Shown here: positions 32,843 through 43,504 of the stretch, piece by piece | How positions within the stretch are numbered: position 1 is the first letter of the stretch | Layout: the number at the start of each line of letters is the position of its first letter | Assembly: GCA_946811185.2 (NCBI GenBank) | Contig: OX328106.1 | Coordinates: 3,780,746-3,844,745 of the forward strand | Direction of reading: 5' to 3' | DNA length: 64,000 nt | DNA from: Hippopus hippopus | Lineage: Eukaryota > Mollusca > Bivalvia > Cardiida > Cardiidae | Translations under genes and position numbers: made by a program | Notes under the pieces: model-generated | Database searches by the model: none | What the model was told of the DNA's origin: nothing | What the model saw: the letters and a program-made list of their open reading frames with translations, nothing else

Positions 32843-33170
32843 TTAACTACAAAACAAAATTTAGGACTTGTTCAAATTGAAAGCACTTGCAGAAGACAAA
32901 ATAAATGTCATTCAAAACATGAAATTTGTCTGTCATAGGGTAGAAAACAATGTTGGAAAAGAAGAAAATGCTGGTTATCAGCATTTTCTCCTTTTCCAAC
33001 AATGTTTTCTAAAGCTTTTTACGTGGTTTTTTTTTTTTTTTTTTCCTTGTCGTAAAAAGTCAGGATTGTATGGTAAAGGGTTAACTCTTTACAAGAAGAC
33101 AAAATGAAGGACTTGTTCAAATTGGAAACATTTGCAGACGACAAATAAAAAGGTGGCTCAAACGGTCGGA
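32843..33170 (+). repeat. Two FB-A elements, second truncated
   Basis: 32843-33082 complete, with hairpin variant AACAATGTTGGAAAAG. 33083-33170 holds only the left half (TTTGCAGACGACAAATAAA). Confidence 0.8.
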
Positions 33171-33344
33171 TTGTTCTATGAATAATTAATTAAAAGTAAT
33201 TTTATGAAATTTAGAGAAGGGCTTATTATCAATTTTGTTTTAATACATCTGTTTATATTATATATTTCTTTTTTTTTTTAATTTTTCAAAGATCCATGTA
33301 CTAACACGGTCCTTTATTTTTTATCCTTTGACCCTTTGACCCTT

Positions 33345-33712
33345 TACCAGACATTTCCGTGTTTTAACGACACTGAAGAAGAATGCTTTTGAAAACGTTA
33401 TCGGAAAATGAATATTTTCTCCTTCTTTCCACAATGTTTTTACCCTTTTAAATACAACTTAAATACATGTATAACCGTTTGAGTTGTTTTTTTTTTTGTT
33501 GTTGTTGTTGTTGTTGTTTATTGTCTGCAAATGCTTTTGAGTCTAAAATTTTACAATTTGGTAAAGAGTTAACAGCTGAGAAGCTTTTGAAAACCACGTT
33601 GGACAAGGAGAAATTTCTCCTGGGTAAAGGGTCTTCCCCTTTTCCCACAATATTCATCTTTAGGTTCATGAAAACTTGGGATTGTGTCCTAAAGGGAAAG
33701 TGTAAAGACTAA
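33345..33712. repeat. FB-A copies with (GTT)n expansion
   Basis: The left copy has lost most of its hairpin; a TTG triplet run (33496-33520) interrupts its right half. From 33573 a rearranged copy keeps the CCTTTTCCCACAATATTCATC half that founds the following satellite. Confidence 0.7.
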
Positions 33713-33715
33713 TGT

Positions 33716-35410
33716 TTTCGTCAGCACAGAAAAAAAAACGTTCAGTAATACCCAGAGAATGATAGAATTGTTAATTATAGAAACACAGCAATACGAAACT
33801 ATCGTTAAGATAATTTCCTTTTCCAGCAATATTCTTCTTTAGTTTAGGGTCGTGAAAACTCGAAATTATGTAGAAAAGGGATTGAGGGAAATGAGCGTTT
33901 TCGTGAGCCCCTCCCCCCCCCCCCCCCCCGAAAAAAAACGTTCAGTAATACCCAGAGAATTATAGAATTGCTAACAAAAAAAATACGAAACTATTGTTAA
34001 GATATTCTTCCTTTCCAACGATATTGTTCTTTAGGTTCGTGAAAACTCATGATTGTGTGGTAAAGGGATATAGGAAAACCAGCGTTTTCATCACCAGGAA
34101 AAAAATGTTCAGTAATGCCCAGAGAATGATCTAGAATTGCTAATTATAGAACCATAACAATACGAAACTATCGTTAAGATATTCTCCTTTTCCAACAATA
34201 TTCTTCTTTAGGGTCGTGAAATCTCATAATTGGGTGGAAAAGGGGTTATAGAGAAATGAGCGTTTTTGTCAGCACACAAAAAATGTTCAGTAATACCCAG
34301 AAAATGATGGAATTGCTAATTATAGGAACATATCAAAATAAAACGAGCGTTAACATATTATCCTTTTCCAACAATATTCTTCTTTAGCGTCTGGTAAAGG
34401 GATAGAAGGACTAATGTTTTCGTAAGCACAGGAAAAAGAACGTTCAGTAATACCCAGAGAATGACCTAGAATTGCTTATTATAGAAACATAACAATTCGA
34501 AACTATCATTGACATATTCTCCTTTTCCAACAATATTCTTCTTTGTGGTTTTGAAAACTCGGGATTATGTGGTAAAGGGACAGAAAGAAACGAGCGTTTT
34601 CGTCAGCACAGAAAAAAAAAAAAAATGTTCAGTAATACCCCGAATATGATCTAGAGTTTCTAATTACGAGTATAGAATAGGAAACGATCGTTAACACTTT
34701 CTCCTCTTCCCACAGTATTCTTCTTTAGGTTCGTGAAAACTTGAGATTGTTTGGTAAACGGATTATAGAAAAAAGGCGTTTTTATCAGCACAGAAAAAAA
34801 CGTTCAGTAATACCCGGAGAATGATGGAATTGCTAATTATAGAAACGTAACGAAATGAAACGATCTTTAAACATTTTCTCCTTTTCCAACAATATTATAC
34901 TTTAGGGTCGTGAAAACTCGGGATATTGTTGAAAAGGGATAGAGAAAAACGTTTTTTTTTTTTTCGTCAGGAAAGAAAACAAAACGTTCAGTAATACCCA
35001 GAGAATGATAGAAAACGGCTAATTAAAAGTATAGAAAATAACAATACGAAACTATCGTTAACATATTCTCCTTTTCCAACAATATTTTTCTTTAATGTCA
35101 TGCAAACTCGGGATTATGTGGAAAAAGGATAGAAAGACTAATGATTTCGTCAGCACAGGAAAAAGAACGTTCAGTAATACCCAAAGAATGATAGAATTGC
35201 TAATTATGGAAACATATCAAAATGAAACGATCGACAACATATTCTCCTTTCCCAACAATATTCTTTTTTAGGTCGTGAAAACTCAGGATTGTGTGGAAAA
35301 GGGATAGAAAGACCATTGTCTTCATCGACACAGAAAAAAGAACCGTTCAGTAAATGCCAAAGAATGATAGAAATGCTAATTATAGAAACATAACAATACG
35401 AAACCATCGT
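33716..35410. repeat. Ten-unit ~180-bp satellite derived from an FB-A half
   Basis: GTTCAGTAATACCCAGAGAA marks the unit; GTTCAG starts at 33740, 33940, 34107, 34285, 34442, 34627, 34802, 34986, 35169 and 35345. Periods range from 157 to 200. Each unit contains CTCCTTTTCCAACAATATTC and GTCGTGAAAACTCGGGATT, which match the right arm and right half of FB-A. Non-coding. Confidence 0.9.
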
Positions 35411-35610
35411 AAACCTCTATCCCGCTAAATAAGTTCTATGAAATTTTCAAGCTAATAGTTAAAAACCCGAATATTGTTATTTCAAACTTATTTGAAATGT
35501 CTCCTTTACGGACAGTGTAGATTCAAGATCAGACTGCACGTTCCGTGCAGTCTGATCTTGATCCACACTGTCCGCAAACGGTCAGTGAGTCGCTCTCAAC
35601 AAAGCTTAGG
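35410..35610 (+). repeat. FB-B, full length
   Basis: CCCGCTAAATAAG left end, AAACCCGAATATTGTTATTTC, hairpin GGACAGTGTAGATTCAAGATC ... about 35511-35576, right end GGTCAGTGAGTCGCTCTC. Confidence 0.85.
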
Positions 35611-35624
35611 TTTATTTATTTCTA

Positions 35625-36740
35625 TAGTTTCCCTTTACAACATGGTCCTGTATTTTTAAGAATTTTGCAAAAAGGGGGAGATTGCAAAGAAAAAAAATCC
35701 TAGTTGGAAAAATAGAAAAATGTTGATTTCCAGCATTTTCTACGGCATTTTCTCCTTTTTTCGACAATTTTTTCTTTCTCTTTCAAAGACATATCCAACA
35801 AATCTACTGTTTGAACCGCATGAAATTTGTCGTCTGCGAACTCTCTCAGTTTGGAGCAGTGTAAATTTTGTCGTCTGATAAGGGGGTTAACTCTTTACCA
35901 GACGACCAAATTTTGGAATTGCAGACCACAAAATAAAGGTAGCTCAAAAGATGATTTCTGTCTTAGATCGGGTAGAAAACATCGCGAGCATTTTCTCCTT
36001 TTCCTACAATGTTTCTAAAAGGCCTAAACGACAAAATTCTTTTTTTTTTTCATGACCAAATTGGAAGCATCTGCAGACGACAAAACAACATTGTTGAAAA
36101 AGGAAAAAAAATGCTGGTAACCAGCGTATCAAAAGCTTTCTTTCTCCAGGGTCCCTTTCGTCAAAGCGTTAACCCTTTACTTCACAATCCAGAGTTTTAA
36201 CGACCAGCATTTTCTCCTTTTCCTACATTCTTTTTCCAAAACCTTTTTTCTCTGGGTCGTTAAAATTTGGGGTTGTGTGGCAAAAGGTTAAGTGACTTCA
36301 CGGATAATGGGTCGTCAAAACACTCCTACAGTCAATAAACCCCTGGTGAGAATTTACTCATCCGTGTGAGGCATATACAATAACCGCAAAAACCGCAGCC
36401 AAAACATTACTATAAATAGAATATTATCAATAATAACACGCCATGGATAAGGGGCGGAATTAGACCCCTTTTTTTTACAAATCTTTATCGTGTATTTTAC
36501 AACCGACCTTAAGAAGGAAGATTCATTGAAAACATTGTAGAAAAAGGAGAAAAAAAAAATACTGGTAAGCAGGATTTTCTCCTTTTTCCACAATGTTTTC
36601 TACATTATCATAAACGACTTTCACCATTTCAGTATAATTTTATTTTCCTTTAACAATGCTTGAAATATGGAGGAATGTCGAATGTTTTCCGTTTTTTGAA
36701 GTTTTTTACATTATACCGACATACTTAATTTTGAAAAAGA
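35625..36740. repeat. Four to five degraded FB-A elements
   Basis: 35634-35890 (-); 35890-36100 (+, hairpin eroded); about 36100-36290 (mixed fragments with ATGCTGGTAACCAGCG); 36470-36740 (-). Sequence decay is higher than elsewhere. Confidence 0.7.
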
Positions 36741-36883
36741 AATGACGTAATTAAAGTGATTTTAAGCTCGTTTTGGTTAGAAATATCTCCTATGATATCG
36801 GAAACAACTGATCAAATTTTATATTTCGAGCTTTTTTTTGTCCGCCATTGCAACTACAGTTCTGCCTAGAAATCAAAAGGTTA

Positions 36884-37112
36884 AACTCTATACCTAACGA
36901 CTCACTGTTAGACCTGTTCACTACGATTGCATTTGCAGCCGAAAAAAAATACAGGTCGTTCTAATTATAAAACTTGTATTAGTCAGGATAGGAAAAATAT
37001 CGAGTGAAAAGCAGAAAATTCTCGGTTACAAGCGTTTTCTCCTATCCCCTTAACGTTTTCGGAAACATTCATAGAGGTCTTGAAAACACGCGATGGTTTG
37101 TGGAAAGGGTTG
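36884..37112 (+). repeat. FB-A element, old
   Basis: Recognisable left end (CTCTATACCTAACGACTCAC, GCATTTGCAGCC) and right GAGGTCTTGAAAACACGCGA, but the hairpin carries many substitutions. Among the most diverged copies in the window. Confidence 0.6.
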
Positions 37113-37229
37113 ACGCTGTAGTGTATTGTATTGTTATGAGAGAATAGTGAATGAAGAAATAGACAATACGTGACGGATGAGGTCAAAGGTCATTTGATGT
37201 TTTACAGTATTTTCCGATTTTAAAACTCA

Positions 37230-37546
37230 AAAATTTATATAAATTGTGTATATTTATAAAAATTAGGACGCGAAAGATACGCTGTAATAACATAACCTGG
37301 CAAGAATCTATAAATTGATCGTTAAACCTGGGGCTACTTTCTAGGCCGCGTAAGTACGTGAGTGAACAGGCTTAATAGCTAGTTCATTCACAGGAAATGT
37401 ATTACTGCCCCATTCATAAAGGTTGTATGAGATAAACTAGTTGATAGTCGGTTGTATTTGCTCAAGGGGATCGGAACTGTACTTAACAAAACTAAACGAG
37501 ATATTGGATAGAGCGTGCAAATTTGAAGAAAAATACTTTCGTCTCG
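37230..37546 (+). promoter_or_regulatory. Putative core promoter and 5' UTR of the MAPK phosphatase gene
   Basis: TATA-like boxes at 37236-37243 (TATATAAA) and 37255-37260 (TATAAA) lie about 290-310 bp upstream of the start codon. The stretch 37113-37546 is free of the MITEs that fill the surroundings. CRE-like half sites (TGACG) occur at about 36743 and 37171. An in-frame TAA at 37493 precedes the start. Whether transcription starts here, or an upstream untranslated exon is spliced in (TTCATTCACAG at about 37382-37392 could be an acceptor), cannot be told from sequence alone. Confidence 0.45.
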
Positions 37547-37961
37547 ATGAAAGAACAAATTGCTTTGAGGGTTCCCACCAGTATGACTTCGGTTGAAGAA
37601 CACATCGCGAACGGAATTAGCGCGGCAGCAGTTCGGGACTGTATGAAAGTGTCCGCTGTACCGACGCTGATCCTTGACTGTAGACCTTTTATCGCCTTCA
37701 ACACAGAACATATCACAGATGCTGTGAACGTTTATTGTCCACCAATATTAAAACGGAGGTCAAACGGATTTGTCGCTCTGGAAAACATCGTGACATGTGA
37801 AACAAAACGAAGACTGTTGCTGGAAGGACATTTCAAATCTGTGATAGCTTATGACGACGACACCAAAGATCTGGCGATGTCCGCGAAAGATTCGAACTTG
37901 TATTCTGTGCTTAAAAGTCTGAGACAGCAGGTGGATTTAGGCAAGGTGGACTTCATCATCG
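37547..37961 (+). CDS. MAP kinase phosphatase (DUSP1/2/4/5-type), exon 1: N-terminal rhodanese-like domain
   Basis: First coding exon of a dual-specificity phosphatase that would dephosphorylate Thr and Tyr in the activation loop of MAP kinases (ERK/JNK/p38). Nuclear class I enzymes of this type are usually induced by the signal they switch off. ATG at 37547 is the first ATG after an in-frame stop (37493); it gives 138 complete codons plus one base. Residues about 38-139 match the CDC25/rhodanese-like MAPK-binding domain: TLILDCRPF at 40-48, then HITDAVNV at 55-62. ILKRRSNG at 67-74 holds a basic cluster (K69, R70, R71) where the family has its kinase-interaction motif. SVIAYDD begins at 98, and VDFIIG leads into the splice site. 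The donor is ATCATCG|GTAAGA, phase 1. Assignment to a particular vertebrate DUSP is not possible without the catalytic domain. Confidence 0.88.
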
Positions 37962-37994
37962 GTAAGATAAATACGTTTTATACCTCCTCTTCCA

Positions 37995-38017
37995 TCTCTC
38001 TCTCTCTCTCTCTCTCT
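37995..38017. repeat. (TC)n microsatellite close to the splice donor
   Basis: About 11 TC units, 33 bp downstream of the exon 1 donor. Confidence 0.9.
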
Positions 38018-38289
38018 GAATATTGAATGGCCGTGATTTGATCCAGTGAAAATCACCAGTCATTTCACATGCTAGAACCCTTTGCTATTGGTTGATTTTT
38101 GCTACAAGGCTACAAGTGAAGACCAATATCAGACTGCACAAAGCATGCAGTATTATATTGGGTCTGCTCTGTCCGCTATAAAGAGGTTTTCTGGCCAAAA
38201 GCAGGCTTTAATTTATTTCTTTTTTTGGAAGATGTTTATTCCGAGCTAAAAATTTTGATTTCCGATTTTTGTGTATTTGGCACTATAAT

Positions 38290-38515
38290 CCTGTACCATA
38301 CAATTCCGGGTTTAAACAACCATGGTAAAGACGGCTTTTAAAAAGATTGTAGGAAAAGAAGAAAATGCTGGTAACCAGCATTTTCTTCTTTTCCTACAAT
38401 GTTTTCTCCAGAAGAAAGACAGAAATCACCATTCTAGCTACATTTATTTTGTCGTCTGCAAATGCTTTCAATTCTGATAATTCTAAACATTTGTCGTTTG
38501 GAAAAGGGTTTAGTG
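38290..38515 (-). repeat. FB-A fold-back element
   Basis: Hairpin GATTGTAGGAAAAGAAGAAA...; both arms have the AAGAAG variant also seen at 29090-29310, suggesting a subfamily. Confidence 0.85.
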
Positions 38516-38619
38516 TTATAAGGCTTATCATGAGGTTCTTCCCCGATTTGTCCATGCTGACTTATTCACAACTTATTTCTACATGGTTCGTCGTTTCTCT
38601 CTGCTTTCCTTTTCTTTTC

Positions 38620-38795
38620 GGCGTAGCTGAATGTTCTGGCTTTTGACCTACTCTATGGTACTGATAACAAATTAATAAATAGAGATTTGTGATTGGTCAA
38701 AAATGTAGACATGTTTATTCTAACGGCTCCTGCCTATTTGGTAGTAAATTTACGCCTGGTCGGACTATCTTTTTTAAAAGATATTACTTGTTTTC
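38620..38795 (-). repeat. E3 dispersed repeat
   Basis: GGCGTAGCTGAATGTTCTGG ... TGACCTACT ... GTGATTGGTCAAAAATGTAG ... GTAAATTTACGCC. Same ~170-bp sequence at 54310-54485, 55100-55265 and 62725-62885. Confidence 0.8.
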
Positions 38796-39490
38796 AATTT
38801 TTGAATTGGGAGGTGTTAAGAAAATGCGTAGGAAGTCGTTATGGGTTGGATAAATATTTTATGTACTAAATCAGCATGCATCGATAATCAACGTAATACA
38901 TGATTTAACAAGAAAAAAAAAATTGCAAATGAATGTTTTGCTGGTTGCGTGCAATTTCTTTTTATGTCACAAACAAAGTTTTCAGTAAGGGGTCTACGGA
39001 AGAAACAAAAAGTAGACAAAAGTCGACTTATTATCTAATAAAGATTTGTTCCCGAAAATGTATCAATTTTGTAATTTCCAGAATGCAAAAATGGCAAAAA
39101 AAGAAAGTGGGGAAGACTGCGGTTCGTTGTTTGAATACGAACTGTTCTATTTATATATTCATTAAAATGACCCCTACTTTTTAACCATTTCCGTGCCAGA
39201 GGAAAAAGCAGGGGCTTGGGCAAACGGCATAGATCAAGATAAGACTGTACAGAACGTGCTGTCTGGTCTTATATCTATGCTATCCGCTTATTTAGTCACA
39301 GTTGTAGGATAGAAATCTTTCTGATTTTCAGTGGATTTTATTTTCAACCGTCGGAATAGGTCAAGTTAATTATTCGGCGCCAAAGTACATATAGTTAAAA
39401 AGTTATAGCTCGACTTATAGACGGGTATAAGATTTCTTTGTGTCTCTAAGACAGCTGTCTTGTTTATTTCTGTCAACGACATGTAGATTT
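38796..39490. other. No gene; FB-B remnant at 39215-39300
   Basis: Decayed FB-B hairpin (GGCATAGATCAAGATAAGAC ... TCTATGCTATCCGC). A frame of 83 codons (38933-39184) has no recognisable domain. Confidence 0.5.
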
Positions 39491-39730
39491 TAACTCTCCA
39501 CCAGACAATCCGGAGTTTTAACGATCCTTAGAAAGAAAGCTTTGGAAAACATTGTGGGAAAAAGGAGAAAATGCTGGTAACCAGCATTTTCTCCTTTTCC
39601 CCACTATGTTTTCTACCATTTCAAAGAGAAATTTCCAAGAATTTTAGGCATATTTATTAAGTTATTTTCTGCAAACGTTTTCAAAGTGGATAAGTCTAAA
39701 ATTTTGTGGTCTGGCAAAGCGTTAAATGAC
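39490..39730 (-). repeat. FB-A fold-back element
   Basis: Near-perfect hairpin at about 39545-39612; ends CTCTCCACCAGACAATCC and GTCTGGCAAAGCGTTAA. Confidence 0.85.
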
Positions 39731-40540
39731 ACATTATGTTAATAAAGACTTTGGATAGAGTCCAATATTGACTTTGACGCTTTCTTAATTTTCATAAAAG
39801 TAGTTCGCATGTCAGAAAAAAAAAAGAATGAAACGGGTTTCCTGTCCTCTATACGAAAAAAAAAGTAAGACAAACTAAAAATACCAGTCAATTCATTTTA
39901 TAAAAAAATTAGTTCTTCAAAATACTAGTAGTTTTTTTTATAACCGAATTTCTCAGGCAAGCATTCCAAAATCGTTTTGCAAAATTTTCTGTCAAACTTA
40001 AATGTACCATTAAAAAGATTTTATACTGTTATAAGATTGTCGTCGCCAACCAAACGTCTTTGTTTTTGAAAAGGGTACAGTTTGTATCTTGAGCCAAGTG
40101 ACGACTTTTATCTTTTTGTCCTTTCAAAATATTGACTTATATTTAAAAAAAACGATGGTGAAGAAAAAGTAGTTCCTGTTTTACTAGATGCCTCCTGTCG
40201 TTTTATATAAAGGAAGAGTAGAATCATTGACGTGAACATGAAAACTTTTTTTGTTTGGTTTCTGATTACAGATAAAGAAAATTTGGAATAAAAATGAAAA
40301 AAAGATGAAAACCTAAAGATAATTTGGGGAAAAATGGTCTTTGAAAAATATATGGTCTCAATGTTTTCCGGAGACTTTCTTTTTACATAAGTTTCCAGCT
40401 TTTATGACTTCGTCATTTTCACATGTCAACTATTGATAGTAACCGTATCGGGGAGATTTTGGGAGATTTTAAAGACAAAATAAACAAACAAAAAAAACGC
40501 TAGGAGGTCGCAGCATAATTTTGATCCGAGTTGTCTAAAA
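39731..40540. other. Intronic AT-rich DNA, no feature recognised
   Basis: No repeat family, ORF or splice-bounded coding block could be supported. Confidence 0.5.
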
Positions 40541-40544
40541 ACTA

Positions 40545-40978
40545 TCGGAATCATGGGGTTCTCTGACATGTAGAAACTCTACCAATAGGAAAAAAAGTTC
40601 GACCCAGGTCAGCCTGGGCCGAATGCGCTGGTTGACTTGGATCGATACTTTTCGCAGATGCATTACACTAAATTTTTTCACAGAGCGTGGCCTATAATTA
40701 TATATATGTATATATAAATCATGCTCTGTGAAAAAGGGGGCTTAATGCATCTGCGAAAAGAATCGGTCCAGGTCAGCCTGCGCAGTCCGCGCAGGCTGAC
40801 CTGAGCCGAAAATTTTCGCTATTGGTCAATTTTCTGTATGTCCAAGGACCAGTCTACCTTATGATTAAGTTGGTCGATAAAAAAGTGGCTATTATGGATC
40901 CATAATAATCTGATTGCATGATTGGTATAATCCATCTGGAAGATACATTAAATCCCGTTTTGCCAGAGCATGGCTCAT
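40545..40978. repeat. Two FB-C copies facing each other
   Basis: About 40545-40690 (-, truncated, core rearranged) and 40715-40978 (+, full length; left end GTGAAAAAGGGGGCTTAATG, hairpin at about 40768-40804, right end TTTTGCCAGAGCATGGC). Confidence 0.8.
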
Positions 40979-41251
40979 ATATGGCCTGCAGCACGCGAAA
41001 AGGGGCATTTGGACATTTGCGTAAAGTGTCGTCTCGGATCAGCCTGCGCAGTCCGCGCAGGCTAATCCGAAACGACACTTTCCGTTTTTATGTAATTTTC
41101 TGTATTGCGCAAGTCTAATGAAGAACAAAATCGAATGGAGTCGTAAAGTGCCGTCACGGATTAGCCTGCGCGGACTGCGCAGGCTGATCCGCGACGACAC
41201 TTTACACAAATGTCCGAATGCCCCTTTTTGGCGTGTTGCAGGCCATATATA
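40979..41251. mobile_element. FB-D two-hairpin MITE
   Basis: Left TATGGCCTGCAGCACGCG, right CGTGTTGCAGGCCATA, two hairpins (about 41019-41078 and 41147-41206). It abuts the end of an FB-C element, and the join ATATATGGCC falls in a TA-rich target. Confidence 0.85.
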
Positions 41252-41519
41252 CCGCTATATAATGCTTATCAGGAAGAGTTAAGTTGAAAGTTTAAATTTA
41301 TTGCAGTAATAAATCTTAAGTTAACTTTATTTATCATTCGCCGTCCTGTTTCAAGTAGGTAGACGTCCTCCACCCGATTCATAAACTTACCCTATAAGCC
41401 TTTTTTTCGCGACCCCTAAACTTTTTTTTTTTTGCGAACTGGATAGCAGATAAAGATCAGTCTGCACAATCATTTAGTTTGATCTTGGTCAGGTATTTTA
41501 GATACCAAGTTATTAATAT

Positions 41520-41564
41520 ATTGAGAGAGACAGAGAGAGAAACACACAGAGAGAGACACACACG

Positions 41565-41612
<48 letters not shown>

Positions 41613-41684
41613 GACAGAGAGAGACAGAGACAGAGAGAGACAGAGAGAGAGAGACAGAGACAGAGGAAAAAAAGGAAAGTAGAC

Positions 41685-41717
<33 letters not shown>

Positions 41718-41790
41718 GACAGAGACAGACAGATACAGAAAGAGCGCAAGGGAAAGAGAAGGACAGAGAGGAAGAAAGGAGAGTAACGGA
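41520..41790. repeat. (GA)n/(CAGA)n simple repeat
   Basis: GAGAGACAGA tracts with a pure CAGA run. Overlapping Arg/Glu-rich and Ser/Leu-rich frames are artefacts. Confidence 0.95.
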
Positions 41791-42374
41791 CATGTGAGAA
41801 AAACAGACGATTCAGGATTGGTCGAACAATGACAAGATGAACTAAATTATGAATGGAACAAAATTGACCAATAATTGTGTTCGCGAGAGGATCGTGAGAA
41901 CTTTTTCAACGCTAGTTGCAAATCGAATAGCCTCTGGATTTAGATCAGAATGTGCTGTCTGATCTTGGATCTACACCATCCGTTACTTGACGCTTAGTTG
42001 TTACGAAACAGCGTCTTCATTTCTGCCGATATATTGATCGTAGATCTTGATATAGATTGGATTCGTTGACGTAACTACGAAAGAGTTAAAACAGGGAGAA
42101 GGATGGACAGAAATCAATACACGTTCAAGGTTGGGAAGAAGTTCCCAATAATTAGGTGTGGTGCTCGTTATCACATGACTTCGATATAGGATTGGTGTTT
42201 TCATCACGCTCATAGCCTGTTGTCATTCTTAAGTCAGATTAAAGCGCGTCATTACGCAACCGGAAGTAATTCACCGCGTAACCGTCAAACATTATGTAAG
42301 TAAAAGTAGTGCAACAATTTTATGTGCAATAAAAATGAAAAGTAAATCTTTCATTTAGAGTTAAAGAATTTCAA
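41791..42374. other. No gene; FB-B scrap near 41930-41990
   Basis: GATTTAGATCAGAATGTGCTG ... GATCTACACCATCCG is a half-destroyed FB-B hairpin. Otherwise unrecognised. Confidence 0.5.
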
Positions 42375-42966
42375 TCTTTAACTCTTTACCAGACGACAAT
42401 ATTTAAGTCTTGGCATTACTGAAAACGTTTGCAGACAAAATGTTCCTAGAATGATTGAATTTAACCTTGCCTAGTAAAAAAAAAAGCGTTGTTATAAGAT
42501 TCTCCTTTTCCTCGAGTTTGTTTTTTAATTCTTTCTTTAGTTCTCATGGCCTCTAAAACAGATGATTGTTTGCTAAAAGATACAATCATCACAGCTACAG
42601 TGAAAAAATTATGCTGTTAAAACTTGAAAGTGTGTAGAATGGCTCAGCTGTGTAAACTTACAATATAAAAGAATACATTCAAGACAAATTGCCAATACAT
42701 GTATATATGGTGTGAGGGATAGAAAAACTTAAGGAATTGTCCTCATTTAAAACTGGAAACCACAACATCGATTGTTTTTAATGCCTCAAAAACATGAAAT
42801 GCATTTTTCTATGCTCCGACGTAATTTGTGCAGGCTTGTAGCCATCATTCATGGGCAACATTTGGCATGAAGATGCAAAAATAATTACAGTTTCATAGAA
42901 TAAGGTTGAAATTGGTTAAAAACTGATTAAAAACTGCCTGAAAACGAGTATAGATTTATCTTTAAG
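42375..42966 (+). repeat. Decayed FB-A followed by E1 copy
   Basis: 42375-42590 has the FB-A left end (CTCTTTACCAGACGACAA) and remnants of the arms. About 42597-42966 is E1 (GGCTCAGCTGTGTAAACTTA ... TTGGCATGAAGATGC ... TGAAAACGAGTATAG) without E2. Confidence 0.65.
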
Positions 42967-43169
42967 GGTCGAAAATGGAATAACGTTATTTGTGGACATT
43001 CCTGTTTTAAGGCTTGCCATCAGCACTGTCAGAACTTTGATCCTCTTTGAATCTAAACACTTTGATGGATGTAAGTTTTAACGTTGATGAAAAACTTCTA
43101 CAAACTTTATTGAACTCGTTACTCTATTATAAATATACTCGTCCAAATTGAAGGCATAATTGACAGCAT

Positions 43170-43470
43170 TTGGGCCAAGCTCTGTGAAAAAGGTGCATAA
43201 CGCATTAGCCAAAAAGAATCGATTCAGGTCAGCCTGCGCAGTACGCGCAGGCTGACCTTGGTCGAAACTTTTTGCAAATGCGTCAATTCTCTGCATGTCA
43301 AAGGACCACTCTGCCCAATAATTCAGCCAGTTACTAGATAAAATTGGTCTTTTTTTATCCATAATTATATGATGACTTGCTTGATTTAATCAGGGATTGT
43401 AAATTACAAATTTACGATCCCTGGTTTAATACAGCCCGAAGATGTATCAAGCCCCCTTTCTGCCGAAGAG
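43170..43470 (+). repeat. FB-C with small internal inverted insertion
   Basis: Hairpin CAGGTCAGCCTGCGCAGTAC at about 43227-43260. Near the right end a short palindrome (CAGGGATCGTAAATTTGTAA as its inverse) interrupts the TGGTATAATGCAT block. Confidence 0.75.
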
Positions 43471-43504
43471 CCACCCATTTTGAAGACCACATATCTAATT
43501 AGGT

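Noticed and set aside
37523..37546. Upstream TTG at 37523 as start of the phosphatase
   Set aside because: TTG is not a usual eukaryotic start; the first ATG in frame is 37547 and the family similarity begins later still.
37962..38026. Extension of exon 1 frame to 38026
   Set aside because: After GTAAGA the frame encodes KINTF and then Ser/Leu from a TC repeat; splicing at 37961 restores the family motif with exon 2.
41470..41793. Cys/Leu/Ser-rich and Arg/Glu-rich ORFs on opposite strands
   Set aside because: Products of GAGA/CAGA simple sequence.
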